64,000 bases of DNA from Variovorax sp. PBL-E5 (GTDB lineage: Bacteria > Pseudomonadota > Gammaproteobacteria > Burkholderiales > Burkholderiaceae_C): contig NZ_LR594671.1 in NCBI RefSeq assembly GCF_901827185.1, forward strand, positions 372,001 through 436,000. The letters are read 5' to 3'. Positions 41,545 to 50,526 of the stretch are shown piece after piece (positions within the stretch are counted from its first letter, which is position 1; each line of letters starts with the position of its first letter). A program made the position numbers and the translations under genes. The notes beneath the pieces are model-generated. The model did not search any database. It was given only the letters and a program-made list of their open reading frames with translations, and was not told the DNA's origin.

Positions 41545-44500
41545 GACTTTCCTCGATGCCAGCGGCTTGCGCATGGCGCTTGTCGGCTTCGTGCTGGCGC
41601 GCGCTGCCCTTGAAGAAGGTGCGCACGATGACGAAAAATATCGGCACGAAGAACACCGCCAGCCCGGTGCCCGTCACCATGCCGCCGAGCACGCCCGTGC
41701 CGATGGCGCGCTGGCTGGCCGAGCCCGCGCCCGAGGCCAGGAACAGCGGCATCACCCCGAGCCCGAAGGCCAGCGAGGTCATCACGATCGGGCGGAAGCG
41801 CAGATGGGCGGCGGCCAGCGCCGACTCGATCACACCCTTGCCCTGCGCCTGCAGGTCCTTCGCGAACTCGATGATCAGGATCGCGTTCTTCGCCGACAGG
41901 CCGATGATGGTGATCAGGCCGACCTGGAAGTACACGTCGTTCGAATACGAGCGGAACAGCGTGGCCAGCAGCACCCCCAGCACGCCGCAGGGCACGACCA
42001 GGATCACCGCCAGCGGGATCGACCAGCTCTCGTAGAGCGCGGCCAGGCTCAGGAACACCGCCAGCACCGCGAAGCCATAGAGGATGATGGCCTGCGAACC
42101 CGCGAGCTTTTCCTCGCGCGACTGGCCGGTCCATTCATAGCCGAAGCCGGCCGGCAGTTTGGCCGCCAGGTTCTCCATCTCGGTCATCGCCGCGCCCGAG
42201 CTGTAGCCCGGTGCGGCCGAGCCCGAGATGCGGATCGCCGGATAGCCGTTGTAGCGCACCGTCTGCTGCGCGCCGTTGACCCAGCGCGTGGTCGCGAAGG
42301 TCGCGAGCGGCACCGGCGCACCCTGGCTGTTGCTGGCGTTGAGCTTGAGGATGTCCTCCGGCTGCATCCGCGCCGGCGCATCGGCCTGCACGATCACGCG
42401 CTGCAGGCGGCCCTGGTTCGGGAAGTCGTTCACGTAGGTGGAGCCGAGCGCGGTCGACAGCGTGGTGTTGATCGAATCGAAGCTCACGCCCAGCGCGTTC
42501 GCCTTGTCGCGGTCGATGTCGATCTGCAGCTGCGGCGCATCCTCCAGGCCGTCCGGCCGCACCTGCGTCAGCATCGGGCTCTTGCTGGCCATGCCGAGCA
42601 GCTGGTTGCGCGCGTTGATGAGCGCCTCGTGGCCCGCGCCGTTGCGGTCCTGCAGCCGGAAGGTGAAGCCGCTGGCGTTGCCCAGTTCGGGAATCGGCGG
42701 CGGGCTCAGCGGATAGATGAAGGCATCGCGGATGCCCGACAGCGCACCGAAGGCGCGGCCCGCGAGCGCGTCCGCTGAATGCGCCGGATCCTCGCGCTGC
42801 TTCCAGTCCTTCAGCGTCACGAAGGCCAGGCCCGCGTTCTGTCCCTGGCCCGAGAAGCTGAAGCCCAGCACGCCGACCATGCTCTCCACCTCGGGCTGCT
42901 TGAGGATGTAGCTCTCGACCTGCTTGATCACCGACAGCATGCGCTCCTGCGTGGCGCCCGGCGGCAGCTGCACGTTGACCAGGATGTTGCCCTGGTCCTC
43001 CTGCGGCAGGAAGGAGGTCGGCAGTTGGCGGTACACCAGCACCACGGCGGCGATGATGGCCGCGTAGACCACCAGGTAGCGCGCCGCGCGCCGCAGCAGC
43101 CGCGCGACGAAGCTCTCGTAGCCCTTGGCGGTGCGCGAGAAGCCGCGATTGAACCAGCCGAAGAAGCCGCGCTTCTCGTGATGGTGGCCGGCCTCGACCG
43201 GCTTGAGCAGCGTGGCGCACAGCGCCGGCGTGAGCGACAGCGCCATGGTCGCCGAGAAGCTGATCGACGCCACCATCACCGCCGCGAACTGGCGGTAGAT
43301 GTTGCCGGTCGAGCCGGCGAAGAAGGCGAGCGGCACGAACACCGAGATCAGCACCACCGTCACGCCGATGATGGCGCCCGAGATCTGCCGCATCGCCTTG
43401 CGCGTGGCTTCCAGCGGCGACAGGCCTTCCTCGCTCATGATGCGCTCGACGTTCTCGACCACCACGATCGCATCGTCCACCACGATGCCGATCACCAGCA
43501 CCATGCCGAACATGGTGAGCACGTTGATCGAGAAGCCCAGCGCGAGCAGCGTCGCGAAGGTGCCCAGCAGCGCGATCGGCACCACGATGGTCGGGATGAT
43601 CGTGTAGCGCCAGTTCTGCAGGAACAGGAACATCACCAGGAACACCAGCGCCACCGCTTCCAGCAGCGTCTTGACCACCTCGGTGATGGAGATGCTGACG
43701 AAGCGCGAGCTGTCGTAGGGGATGGTCCACTTCACGCCCTGCGGGAAGTACTTGGCGAGTTCGGTCATCTTGGCGCGGATCGCTTTCGCCGAGGCCAGCG
43801 CATTGCCGCTCGGTGCCAGCTGGACGCCGATGCCGACGGCCGGCTGGCCGTTCAGCCGCGCCGAGGTCGAATAGGCCTGGCCGCCGAGCTCGATGCGCGC
43901 CACGTCCTTCAATCGCACGGTCGAGCCGTCGGTGTTGGCGCGCAGCACGATGTTGCCGAACTGCTCGACCGACGTGAGCTGGCCGTTGACCACCACCGTG
44001 GCCGCGATGGCCTGGCCCGGCACATTGGGCAGGTCGCCGATGGTGCCGGAGGACACCTGCGCGTTCTGCGCACGGATCGCCGCGTTGACGTCGGCCGCCG
44101 AGAGGTTGAGGCCCTGCAGCCTGGCCGGGTCGATCCAGATGCGCATGGCGCGCTCGGTGCCGAACAGCTGCGCCTGGCCGATGCCCGGCACGCGCTGCAG
44201 TTCGGGCAGCACGTTGCGCGAAGCGTAGTCGCCCAGCGCGGTCGGATCGATCGCCGGATTGTCCGAGGACAGGATCGTGAACAGCAGGAAGTTGTTGCGC
44301 GACTTGTCCACGCGCACGCCCTGCTGCGTCACCGCAGCCGGCAGCCGCGGCGTCGCGCGCGACAGCCGGTTCTGCACGTCGACCTGCGCGAGGTCGGGGT
44401 TGGTGCCGGTCTCGAAGCTGATCGTGATGGTGCCGGTGCCGTCGGCCTGCGCGACCGATTCCATGTAGATGAGACCGGGCGAGCCGTTCATCTCGCGCTC

Positions 44501-44695
44501 GATCACCGACAGCACGCTGTCTTCCAGCGTCTGGGCCGAGGCGCCGGGATAGGCCACGTTGATGACGATGGCCGGCGGTGCCACCGGCGGGTATTGCGAG
44601 ATCGGCAACTGCGTGATCGCCACGCTGCCCATCACGATGATGAACAGCGCGATCACCCATGCGAAGATCGGTCGGTCGATAAAGAACTTGGCCAT
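41534..44695 (-). CDS. RND multidrug efflux pump, inner-membrane component (HAE1/AcrB type)
   Basis: A 1053-residue proton-driven exporter with 12 predicted membrane spans. The proton-relay region VVDDAIVVVENVERIM (about residues 405-420) holds the paired aspartates, the N-terminus FFIDRPIFAWVIALFIIVMG is the family signature, and the large periplasmic loops have the LQNWRYTIIPTIVVPIALLG and GLSAKNAILIIEFAKDL repeats. It is the full length of AcrB/MexB/TtgB and would export hydrophobic drugs and solvents. Encoded between the adaptor (44709) and the channel gene (stop-start overlap). Confidence 0.96.
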   Translation of the reverse strand: MAKFFIDRPIFAWVIALFIIVMGSVAITQLPISQYPPVAPPAIVINVAYPGASAQTLEDSVLSVIEREMNGSPGLIYMESVAQADGTGTITISFETGTNPDLAQVDVQNRLSRATPRLPAAVTQQGVRVDKSRNNFLLFTILSSDNPAIDPTALGDYASRNVLPELQRVPGIGQAQLFGTERAMRIWIDPARLQGLNLSAADVNAAIRAQNAQVSSGTIGDLPNVPGQAIAATVVVNGQLTSVEQFGNIVLRANTDGSTVRLKDVARIELGGQAYSTSARLNGQPAVGIGVQLAPSGNALASAKAIRAKMTELAKYFPQGVKWTIPYDSSRFVSISITEVVKTLLEAVALVFLVMFLFLQNWRYTIIPTIVVPIALLGTFATLLALGFSINVLTMFGMVLVIGIVVDDAIVVVENVERIMSEEGLSPLEATRKAMRQISGAIIGVTVVLISVFVPLAFFAGSTGNIYRQFAAVMVASISFSATMALSLTPALCATLLKPVEAGHHHEKRGFFGWFNRGFSRTAKGYESFVARLLRRAARYLVVYAAIIAAVVLVYRQLPTSFLPQEDQGNILVNVQLPPGATQERMLSVIKQVESYILKQPEVESMVGVLGFSFSGQGQNAGLAFVTLKDWKQREDPAHSADALAGRAFGALSGIRDAFIYPLSPPPIPELGNASGFTFRLQDRNGAGHEALINARNQLLGMASKSPMLTQVRPDGLEDAPQLQIDIDRDKANALGVSFDSINTTLSTALGSTYVNDFPNQGRLQRVIVQADAPARMQPEDILKLNASNSQGAPVPLATFATTRWVNGAQQTVRYNGYPAIRISGSAAPGYSSGAAMTEMENLAAKLPAGFGYEWTGQSREEKLAGSQAIILYGFAVLAVFLSLAALYESWSIPLAVILVVPCGVLGVLLATLFRSYSNDVYFQVGLITIIGLSAKNAILIIEFAKDLQAQGKGVIESALAAAHLRFRPIVMTSLAFGLGVMPLFLASGAGSASQRAIGTGVLGGMVTGTGLAVFFVPIFFVIVRTFFKGSARQHEADKRHAQAAGIEESHDE

Positions 44696-44708
44696 GCGGG
44701 CGCGCTCC

Positions 44709-45989
44709 TCAGGACTTCGCCGCCGCGGCCGACGCCGGCGCGGAAGCGGCCGACGCGGCCGGTGCGGAACCCGGGGCAGCGCCGGCGGGCGCGGCGGCCG
44801 CGGCCTTCCACGGCACCGCCTTCACCGCCGTGCCGGGCGGCATCATCTGCAGCTTCTGGAAGCCGTCGACCATGACCTGCTCCCCGGCCTTGAGGCCATC
44901 GAGCACCACCCACTGGTTGTCGCGCGCGGCGCTGATCTTCACGTCGCGCTTGCTCAGCTTGCCGTCGGCGCCGACCACCGTCACCGTGTCGCCCTGCTGG
45001 GTGCGCGTGACCGCCTGCTGCGGCAGCGTGATCGCATTGGTGGCCTGTGCCTGCTCGAGCCGCACGCGCACATACAGACCGGGCAGCAGCTCGCCCTTCG
45101 GGTTGGGAATCTCGGCGCGCAGCATGACCTGGCCCGTGGTGGCATCGACGGTCAGGTCGGAGAACAGCAGCTTGCCGGGCAGCGCGTATTCGCTGCCGTC
45201 TTCCAGCACCACGCGGATGATGGCCGCATCGGCGCCATTGGCGCGCTTGAACTGCCCGCCTTCCATGGCGCGGCGCAGCTTGAGCACGTCGTTGGCCGAC
45301 TGCGTGAAGTTCACGTAGATCGGATCGATCTGCTGGATCACCGCCAGCTCCGTCGCATCGCCCTGGCCGACCAGCGCGCCCTCGGTCACCAGCGCGCGGC
45401 CGATGCGGCCCGAGATGGGCGCCGTCACGCTCGCATAGCCGAGATTGATCTTCGCGGTCTGCACCGCGGCGCGGCCGACGGCGACGTCCGCCTCGGCGAT
45501 CTTCTGCGCCGCCACCGCGTTCGCGTATTCCTGTTTGCTCACGGCATTGGCCTCGACCAGCGGCTTGTAGCGCTCCGCCAGAGCCTTGGCCTGCACCGCA
45601 TTGGCCTCGGCGCGCGCCAGGCTGGCCTGGGCGCTCTGCGCGGCGGCGGCGAAGGGCGCGGGGTCGATGCGGAACAGCGGCTGGCCCGCCTTCACGTCGC
45701 TGCCCTCGCGGAACAGCCGCTCCTGCAGGATGCCGGCGGCCCGTGCGCGCACCTGGGCCACGCGCGAAGCTTCGAGCCGGCCGGGCAATTCGGTCACCAG
45801 GCCGATGTCGCCCGGCGCCGCGACCACCACGCCTACTTCCGGCGGCGGCGCGGCCTGGCCGCCGCCTGCGGCAGCGGGCGGATCGCTCTTGCCGCAGGCC
45901 GCGAGCACCAGCACCGCGGCGACCGCGGCCGTGACGGCCGCACGGCGCGGCGAGAACAACGAATGACGCGAGACATGCAGGACGGGCAT
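44709..45989 (-). CDS. RND efflux periplasmic adaptor (MexA/AcrA type)
   Basis: A 426-residue membrane-fusion lipoprotein: signal with lipobox VLVLAACGKS, lipoyl half-motifs (LPGRLEASRVAQVRARAAGI and SVTAPISGRIGRALVTEGALV), an alpha-hairpin between them, and a C-terminal beta domain (LPGLYVRVRLEQAQ). The last 30 residues are an Ala/Pro/Ser-rich low-complexity tail. The ATG at 45989 has AAGGAAT upstream; TTG 46007 is unlikely. First gene of the pump operon, 13 bases before the RND gene, and divergent from the TetR gene across the 46084 operator. Confidence 0.93.
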   Translation of the reverse strand: MPVLHVSRHSLFSPRRAAVTAAVAAVLVLAACGKSDPPAAAGGGQAAPPPEVGVVVAAPGDIGLVTELPGRLEASRVAQVRARAAGILQERLFREGSDVKAGQPLFRIDPAPFAAAAQSAQASLARAEANAVQAKALAERYKPLVEANAVSKQEYANAVAAQKIAEADVAVGRAAVQTAKINLGYASVTAPISGRIGRALVTEGALVGQGDATELAVIQQIDPIYVNFTQSANDVLKLRRAMEGGQFKRANGADAAIIRVVLEDGSEYALPGKLLFSDLTVDATTGQVMLRAEIPNPKGELLPGLYVRVRLEQAQATNAITLPQQAVTRTQQGDTVTVVGADGKLSKRDVKISAARDNQWVVLDGLKAGEQVMVDGFQKLQMMPPGTAVKAVPWKAAAAAPAGAAPGSAPAASAASAPASAAAAKS

Positions 45990-46083
45990 GCGATTCCTTT
46001 GAGGCAAAGACGGGAGACGGCGCGACGCATGGCGCGTGCCTGAAGCAGCACGGCGAATGTGGCCATCGGAAAGGGCCGTAGTT

Positions 46084-46107
46084 TACATACATTCATGGAT
46101 GTATAGT
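46084..46107. promoter_or_regulatory. AcrR-type operator between adaptor and TetR genes
   Basis: A 24-base imperfect palindrome starts TACATACATTCATGG and ends ATGTATAGT. From memory, the E. coli AcrR box begins with the same TACATACATT and also ends in an ATGTA half-site; the spacing matches. It sits in the only AT-rich stretch of the 164-base gap, 95 bases from the adaptor start and 47 from the repressor start, so one repressor dimer of dimers could control both directions. Confidence 0.75.
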
Positions 46108-46153
46108 CCCGACCTTGCGCAGCGTGTTGATTTGATTTCAAGAAGGAGACCCA

Positions 46154-46804
46154 GTGGTTCGTCGCACCAAGGAAGAAGCGCTGGAGACGCGGCATCGTTT
46201 GCTCGATGCGGCCGAAGTGCTGTTCCAGGCCCAGGGCGTTTCGCAGACCTCGCTGCAGCAGATCGCGCAGCAGGCCGGCGCCACGCGTGGTGCGATCTAC
46301 TGGCACTTCAAGGACAAGGCGGATCTGTTCAACGCGATGATGGAGCGCGTCAAGCTGCCGCTCGAGGCGGCCGTGCAGAAGGCAGCCGGCGGCATCGACG
46401 CCGACCCGATGGACGAGGTCGAACGCATGATGGTCGAGGCGCTGAAGATCATGACCACCGACCCGCAGGTGCGGCGCGTGTTCGAGGTCGCCACGCACAA
46501 GGTCGAATACACGCACGACATGGCGTCGGTGCAGGAGCGCCACCTGGCCGCGCGCAACGCCTGCGTGCTCGATTTCGAGAAGGCCATGCTGGGGGCCGCG
46601 CGCCGCGCCCGCATCCGCCTGCCGCTGCCCGCCGCGGTCGCGGCGCAGGGGCTGCATGCCCTGATCAGCGGGCTGATCCAGAACTGGCTGCTCGACCCGA
46701 GCGCGTTCGACCTCGTGGGCTGCGGCCGCCGCACCTTCCGCGTGTACCTCGCCGGACTGGGCTTTGTGCGGCCGCTGGCGAGCGCGGCGCCTGATCGGCG
46801 ATAA
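46154..46804 (+). CDS. TetR/AcrR-family repressor of the RND pump
   Basis: A 216-residue regulator with an N-terminal helix-turn-helix (residues 12-57: TRHRLLDAAEVLFQAQGVSQ then SLQQIAQQAGATRGAIYWHF) and a ligand-binding C-terminal domain resembling AcrR/TtgR (MMERVKLPLEAAVQKAAGG). The start is a GTG at 46154 preceded by GAAGGAGA. Divergent from the pump genes across an AcrR-like operator, it is very likely their local repressor, released by drugs that bind the C-terminal pocket. Confidence 0.93.
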   Translation: MVRRTKEEALETRHRLLDAAEVLFQAQGVSQTSLQQIAQQAGATRGAIYWHFKDKADLFNAMMERVKLPLEAAVQKAAGGIDADPMDEVERMMVEALKIMTTDPQVRRVFEVATHKVEYTHDMASVQERHLAARNACVLDFEKAMLGAARRARIRLPLPAAVAAQGLHALISGLIQNWLLDPSAFDLVGCGRRTFRVYLAGLGFVRPLASAAPDRR

Positions 46805-46837
46805 TGATGGGCTCCCGAACCGATCGGGTGCAATCCT

Positions 46838-46912
46838 CTCGCTGTATTTCAACGGATAGAATTCGGCCCTCCGAAGGCTGAGATCCAGGTTCGATTCCTG
46901 GCGGCGGGACCA
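46838..46912 (+). tRNA. tRNA-Arg (anticodon CCG)
   Basis: All arms fold: acceptor CTCGCTG (46838-46844) with CGGCGGG (46902-46908), including two G-U pairs; short D-arm around the conserved GG; anticodon stem CGGCC/GGCTG with loop CTCCGAA giving anticodon CCG; T-arm CCAGG-TTCGATT-CCTGG; discriminator A and an encoded CCA at 46910-46912. It reads arginine codon CGG. The first base would be C rather than the usual G, so either the 5' end is unusual or the acceptor has drifted. It lies 33 bases after the TetR gene and is followed by a terminator. Confidence 0.8.
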
Positions 46913-46918
46913 ACTAGC

Positions 46919-46953
46919 AGGCCGAACACTTCCAAAAGTGTCCGGCCTTTTTT
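46919..46953 (+). terminator. Rho-independent terminator after tRNA-Arg
   Basis: AGGCCG-A-ACACTT pairs with AAGTGT-C-CGGCCT (12 pairs, one mismatch, four-base loop) followed by a T-run (46948-46953), seven bases after the tRNA CCA end. Confidence 0.88.
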
Positions 46954-47120
46954 ATTTCTCCTTCGGCGGTACGCCGCTGCATCTTCGGCATTCAATTTCC
47001 GAGACGCCTTCGTCAACGCGATCGACGGCAGCACCAGCGAATAGCGCCGTATGATGAGATCGTATTCATCGAACACGCGATGAGGATCTCGTTTTGCTTC
47101 TCTTTCTTCTGGAGGACATC

Positions 47121-47321
47121 ATGGGCATCCTGGACAAGTTGGAAGAAGTCGCTGGCGCCGTCGTGGCCGTCGAAGGTCTGAAGAAATTGGATCCGAATGC
47201 GTCCATCCTGACGGAAGCTGCTGCGGCCGTGGCCGGATACAAAGGCGCAGAGCTGCTGAAGGACAAGCTGGAGAACCAGGACGAGGCGGGTGCCACGGAT
47301 CAGCAGCCTCCTTCCACCTGA
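47121..47321 (+). CDS. Small hypothetical protein (66 aa)
   Basis: A 66-residue frame, MGILDKLEEVAGAVVAVEGL..., with a strong GGAGG seven bases before the ATG at 47121. It is helical and amphipathic, with an Ala/Gly-rich middle (ILTEAAAAVAGYKGAELL) and an acidic/polar end. The good ribosome-binding site and the well-balanced codon use support a real gene. I do not recognise a family. The stretch 46954-47120 upstream holds no gene. Confidence 0.6.
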   Translation: MGILDKLEEVAGAVVAVEGLKKLDPNASILTEAAAAVAGYKGAELLKDKLENQDEAGATDQQPPST

Positions 47322-47468
47322 TTTGATTGCGGATCCCCCGCGGCGCCCGTGATCGGGCGCCGGACCGGCGCGAGAACGTCCGCTCCGGTGAGAGCCAGGG
47401 CACGTTGGTCGACATGGCCAACGATTCCGCCATCACAGATTCGAAATGGGTCGGTCCATGCATGCGAT

Positions 47469-47789
47469 ATGACAACCGACGAAAAGCCCACGATACGGAT
47501 AGTGCTGCACGCACCGACGGGCAGCGCCCTGCAGCGAGCTCGCAACAACGCGGCGAACATTCTCAAGGATGATTCCAGGGCGGACGTGCGCATCGTGGTC
47601 AATGCCGAGGCCGTGGCGGCCGCGCTGGACCAGCCGGATCCGGCGGCCGATGCGCGGACGTGGGTGTGTCCAAACACATTGCGTCGCCTGTCCCGCGAGG
47701 CGGCAGCCTCGATGACCGTGTTGCCGCACGCGGCCGCTCTGGCGCTCGCCCTGCTGCAGCGCGAAGGTTGGATCTATGTTCGCGCGTGA
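47469..47789 (+). CDS. DsrE-family protein
   Basis: A 106-residue protein beginning MTTDEKPTIRIVLHAPTGSALQRARNNAANIL, with VRIVVNAEAVAAALDQ and a terminal ALLQREGWIYVRA. That is the layout of the small DsrE/COG1416 intracellular sulfur-oxidation-like proteins. The signature Cys in VCPNTLRRLS may be the reactive thiol. The start at 47469 is inside a longer frame (from 47349) and is chosen for the conserved N-terminus. It ends 36 bases before the convergent LysR gene. Confidence 0.8.
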   Translation: MTTDEKPTIRIVLHAPTGSALQRARNNAANILKDDSRADVRIVVNAEAVAAALDQPDPAADARTWVCPNTLRRLSREAAASMTVLPHAAALALALLQREGWIYVRA

Positions 47790-47825
47790 GACCGGCCCTG
47801 GCGGACGCGCGTGCCACCCGCCCAC

Positions 47826-48824
47826 TCAACCGTGGTGGCTTCCGATCTCCGCCGGCTCGTGCCGCACATCGGTCGTGAGAAGCCCCGCGTGCTTCGCCCG
47901 CCGCATGATGAAGTCGATGAATGCCGCAGCGGACCTGCGCGGCCTCAGCACCGCGTTGCGGACCACCATCACGGGCTCGACGCGGCTGGCGAGATCGAAG
48001 CGCAGCGTCTTCGCCATGCCCGCCGACACCAGCTGCGCCGCAATCCGCGCCGGCAGCACGGCCAGGAAGTTCGCGTTGCGCAGAACATAGAGCGTCATCG
48101 GAACATCGCTGGTCCGGATGCCGCGTGTCGGCGCCTGCAGGTCGTGCGCCTGGAAGGCGGCCTCCAGGTGATACTGCAGCCGCGAGCCCCATGCGGGCAG
48201 CACCCATTGCTGCTGCGTCAGCGCCTCGGCGCTGATCTTCGGGCTGCGCAGCAGGGGATGGCCGGGGCTCGCGACGACGACCAGCCGCTGCCCGTTGACC
48301 ACCGGCGTGCTCAGCAGCTCGCTGCGTTCGAAGCGCGGATCCTTGTAGGCGAACAGCAGGTCGAGTTCGCCCTCCGTGATCTGGTCGATCAGGTCGTCCA
48401 CGGCGCCTTCGGCCACGTTGACGCTGACGAGCGGATTGGCCTCGTGGAATTCGCACACGGCCTGCGCAAGCAGCGGCTGCACCGACAGCGTCCGGTAGGC
48501 GATGGTCAGCCGGCCCCGGGTTCCTTCGCGCGTCGATTGCACGAACTCCGCCATCTGCGTCAGCTGGGCGCCGACGAAGGTGGCGCAGCGAATGACCTCC
48601 TCGCCCAACTCGGTCGGGTGCATGCCGCGGCGGCCGCGTTCGAACAGCTCGGCACCCGCGATCTCTTCGATCTCGGCCAGGGTCTTCGAGATGGCCGCCG
48701 GGCTCACGTGGAAGCGTTCCGCCACTCGCGCGAGACTGCCGAGCTCGCTCAGCGCGACGACGATCCGCAGGTGGCGCAGCTTGAGCCGGGAGACGAGGGA
48801 GTCGACCGAGGTACGGAGTGGCAT
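47826..48824 (-). CDS. LysR-family regulator (GbpR-like), divergent from catabolic cluster
   Basis: A 332-residue regulator: helix-turn-helix at residues 14-74 (LRHLRIVVALSELGSLARVA and HVSPAAISKTLAEIEEIAGAELFERG) and an effector domain beginning GRLTIAYRTLSVQP. The FVGAQLTQMAEFVQS linker and VSPAAISKTLAEIE motif match the GbpR/CbbR-like branch. The ATG at 48824 (MPLRTSVDS) is preferred over the frame to 48896. The 131-base gap to the M81 peptidase gene (48825-48955) contains AACCA at 48862 and two TGGTT repeats (48901, 48914) that are candidate sites. It probably controls the 48956-55529 genes. Confidence 0.88.
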   Translation of the reverse strand: MPLRTSVDSLVSRLKLRHLRIVVALSELGSLARVAERFHVSPAAISKTLAEIEEIAGAELFERGRRGMHPTELGEEVIRCATFVGAQLTQMAEFVQSTREGTRGRLTIAYRTLSVQPLLAQAVCEFHEANPLVSVNVAEGAVDDLIDQITEGELDLLFAYKDPRFERSELLSTPVVNGQRLVVVASPGHPLLRSPKISAEALTQQQWVLPAWGSRLQYHLEAAFQAHDLQAPTRGIRTSDVPMTLYVLRNANFLAVLPARIAAQLVSAGMAKTLRFDLASRVEPVMVVRNAVLRPRRSAAAFIDFIMRRAKHAGLLTTDVRHEPAEIGSHHG

Positions 48825-48955
48825 GGCGCGCAGCGGAGCAGGGTAGGAGCCTTTGGATGTTAACCAAATGCTCAACTCTCCTGCAGAAAATCTCACTTCT
48901 GGTTGTTTCCTGCTGGTTCTAGACTGGACTTCTTTTCACGCCGAAGTCAGTTTCC

Positions 48956-50491
48956 ATGCGCTTTGTGATTGCCGTGATACGGCACGAAACCAATACCTTC
49001 TCGCCGATCCCGACGCCCCTCGGCGCGTTCTCGCGCGGCACTGGCGTCGCCGGCCCGGCCTATGGCGAAGCGGCGGTCGCGGCCTGCCGCGGGACGGCCT
49101 GTGCGGCGGCCGCGTTCATGGACATCGCGCGCGCGCAGGGCGACGAGTTCGTGATGCCGCTGCTGGCGAGCGCGGTCCCGAGCGGCACGGTGACGGCACA
49201 AGCCTTCGAATCGATGGCCGCCACCGTCCTCGAGGCGATCGGGGAAGGCTGCGACGCGGTGATGCTGGACCTGCACGGCGCCATGGTGGCCGAAGGCTTT
49301 CCCGATGCGGAGGGCGAGTTGCTGCGGCGCATCCGCGCCATCGCGCCGACGATGCCGATCGCGGTGGCGCTGGACTTCCACGCCAACCTCAGCGCGGTGC
49401 TGATGGCCCACGCCACGGTGATCACCGGCTACTGCACCTACCCCCACACGGACATGTACGAGACCGGCGTGCGCGCAGCCCGCACCCTGATGGCCAGCCT
49501 GCGCGGGAATGCCGAGCCGCGCATCCTGTGGCGCACCTTGCCGATGCTCACCCACATGCTGTGCCAGACGCCGAGCCGCCAGCCGATGAAGGACATCATG
49601 GACCGCGCGATGCGGGCCGAGGCCGAAGGCGAGGTGCTGAACGCCTCGGTCTTCGGCGGATTTCCGCTGGCGGACATCCCGCACGTGGGGCTGGGCCTGG
49701 TCGTCGTGGCCGAGGCCGGCCGCCTCGAGGCCGCGCGGCGTCTTCTGGACGAACTGGCCGAGATGGCCTGGGCGCGGCGCGAGGACTTCGTCTATGCCGG
49801 CGAAGCGCTGGAGCGCACCATCGCCCACGCCAAGACGCTGCGGGACGGGCCGATCCTGCTGGTCGACCACGGCGACAACTGCGGCGCGGGCGGGCCCACC
49901 GACAACATGCGCGTGCTGCGCGAGGTGTTCGACCAGGGGCTGGACGATGTCATCGCCGGGCCCTTCTGGGATCCGCAGGCCGTGGCCCGGATCATCGAGG
50001 CCGGAACGGGCAGCGAACTCGCGCTCGAGGTCGGCGGCAAGACCGACATGCCGGCGCTGGGCCTGAAGGGCGAGCCGCTGAAGCTCAGCGGCCGTGTCCG
50101 CTGCATCACGGACGGCAACTACCGCGTCACCGGTCCCATGTTCACCGGCGTGCAGTTGAGTCTCGGGCGCACCGCCGTGATCGACGTGCGCGGCGTGTCG
50201 GTCATGGTCTGCGAGAAGCCGCAGGAGCCCTTCGATGCCGGCGTGTTCACGCACGCGGGCCTCGATCCGGCGAAGGCGCGCTACGTGCTGATCAAGTCGC
50301 GGCAGCATTTCCGCGCGGGTTTCGAGCAGGGTGCGAAGCACATCCTGATGGTGGCCGGCCCCGGCGTCTGCAGTTCCGACTACGCACTGTTTCCCTTCCG
50401 GCACCTGCGGCGTCCCATCTATCCGCTGGACGCGGACGCCGCGCTGGCGCATACCCTGTGCTACGAGGCGCCCGCCATCGAAACTGCCTGA
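48956..50491 (+). CDS. M81-family (MlrC-like) metallopeptidase/hydrolase
   Basis: A 511-residue protein with the MlrC N-terminal domain (RFVIAVIRHETNTFSPIPTP; MLDLHGAMVAEGFPDAEGEL; ALDFHANLSAVLMAHATVITGYCTYPHTDMYETG) and the MlrC C-terminal domain (LLVDHGDNCGAGGPTDN; VCSSDYALFPFRHLRRPIYPLD). Conserved His/Asp residues likely bind zinc. MlrC family members were first known for breaking down linearised microcystin peptides; most homologues sit in catabolic clusters and their substrates are unknown. First gene of the cluster, 35 bases before the solute-binding protein. Confidence 0.9.
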   Translation: MRFVIAVIRHETNTFSPIPTPLGAFSRGTGVAGPAYGEAAVAACRGTACAAAAFMDIARAQGDEFVMPLLASAVPSGTVTAQAFESMAATVLEAIGEGCDAVMLDLHGAMVAEGFPDAEGELLRRIRAIAPTMPIAVALDFHANLSAVLMAHATVITGYCTYPHTDMYETGVRAARTLMASLRGNAEPRILWRTLPMLTHMLCQTPSRQPMKDIMDRAMRAEAEGEVLNASVFGGFPLADIPHVGLGLVVVAEAGRLEAARRLLDELAEMAWARREDFVYAGEALERTIAHAKTLRDGPILLVDHGDNCGAGGPTDNMRVLREVFDQGLDDVIAGPFWDPQAVARIIEAGTGSELALEVGGKTDMPALGLKGEPLKLSGRVRCITDGNYRVTGPMFTGVQLSLGRTAVIDVRGVSVMVCEKPQEPFDAGVFTHAGLDPAKARYVLIKSRQHFRAGFEQGAKHILMVAGPGVCSSDYALFPFRHLRRPIYPLDADAALAHTLCYEAPAIETA

Positions 50492-50526
50492 TCGTCGAAG
50501 TCATCGAAGTGTTCTGAAGAAAGAGG

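Noticed and set aside
46849..47076. 75-codon minus-strand frame across the tRNA-Arg
   Set aside because: It overlaps a folding tRNA and its terminator and has no ribosome-binding site or homology features.
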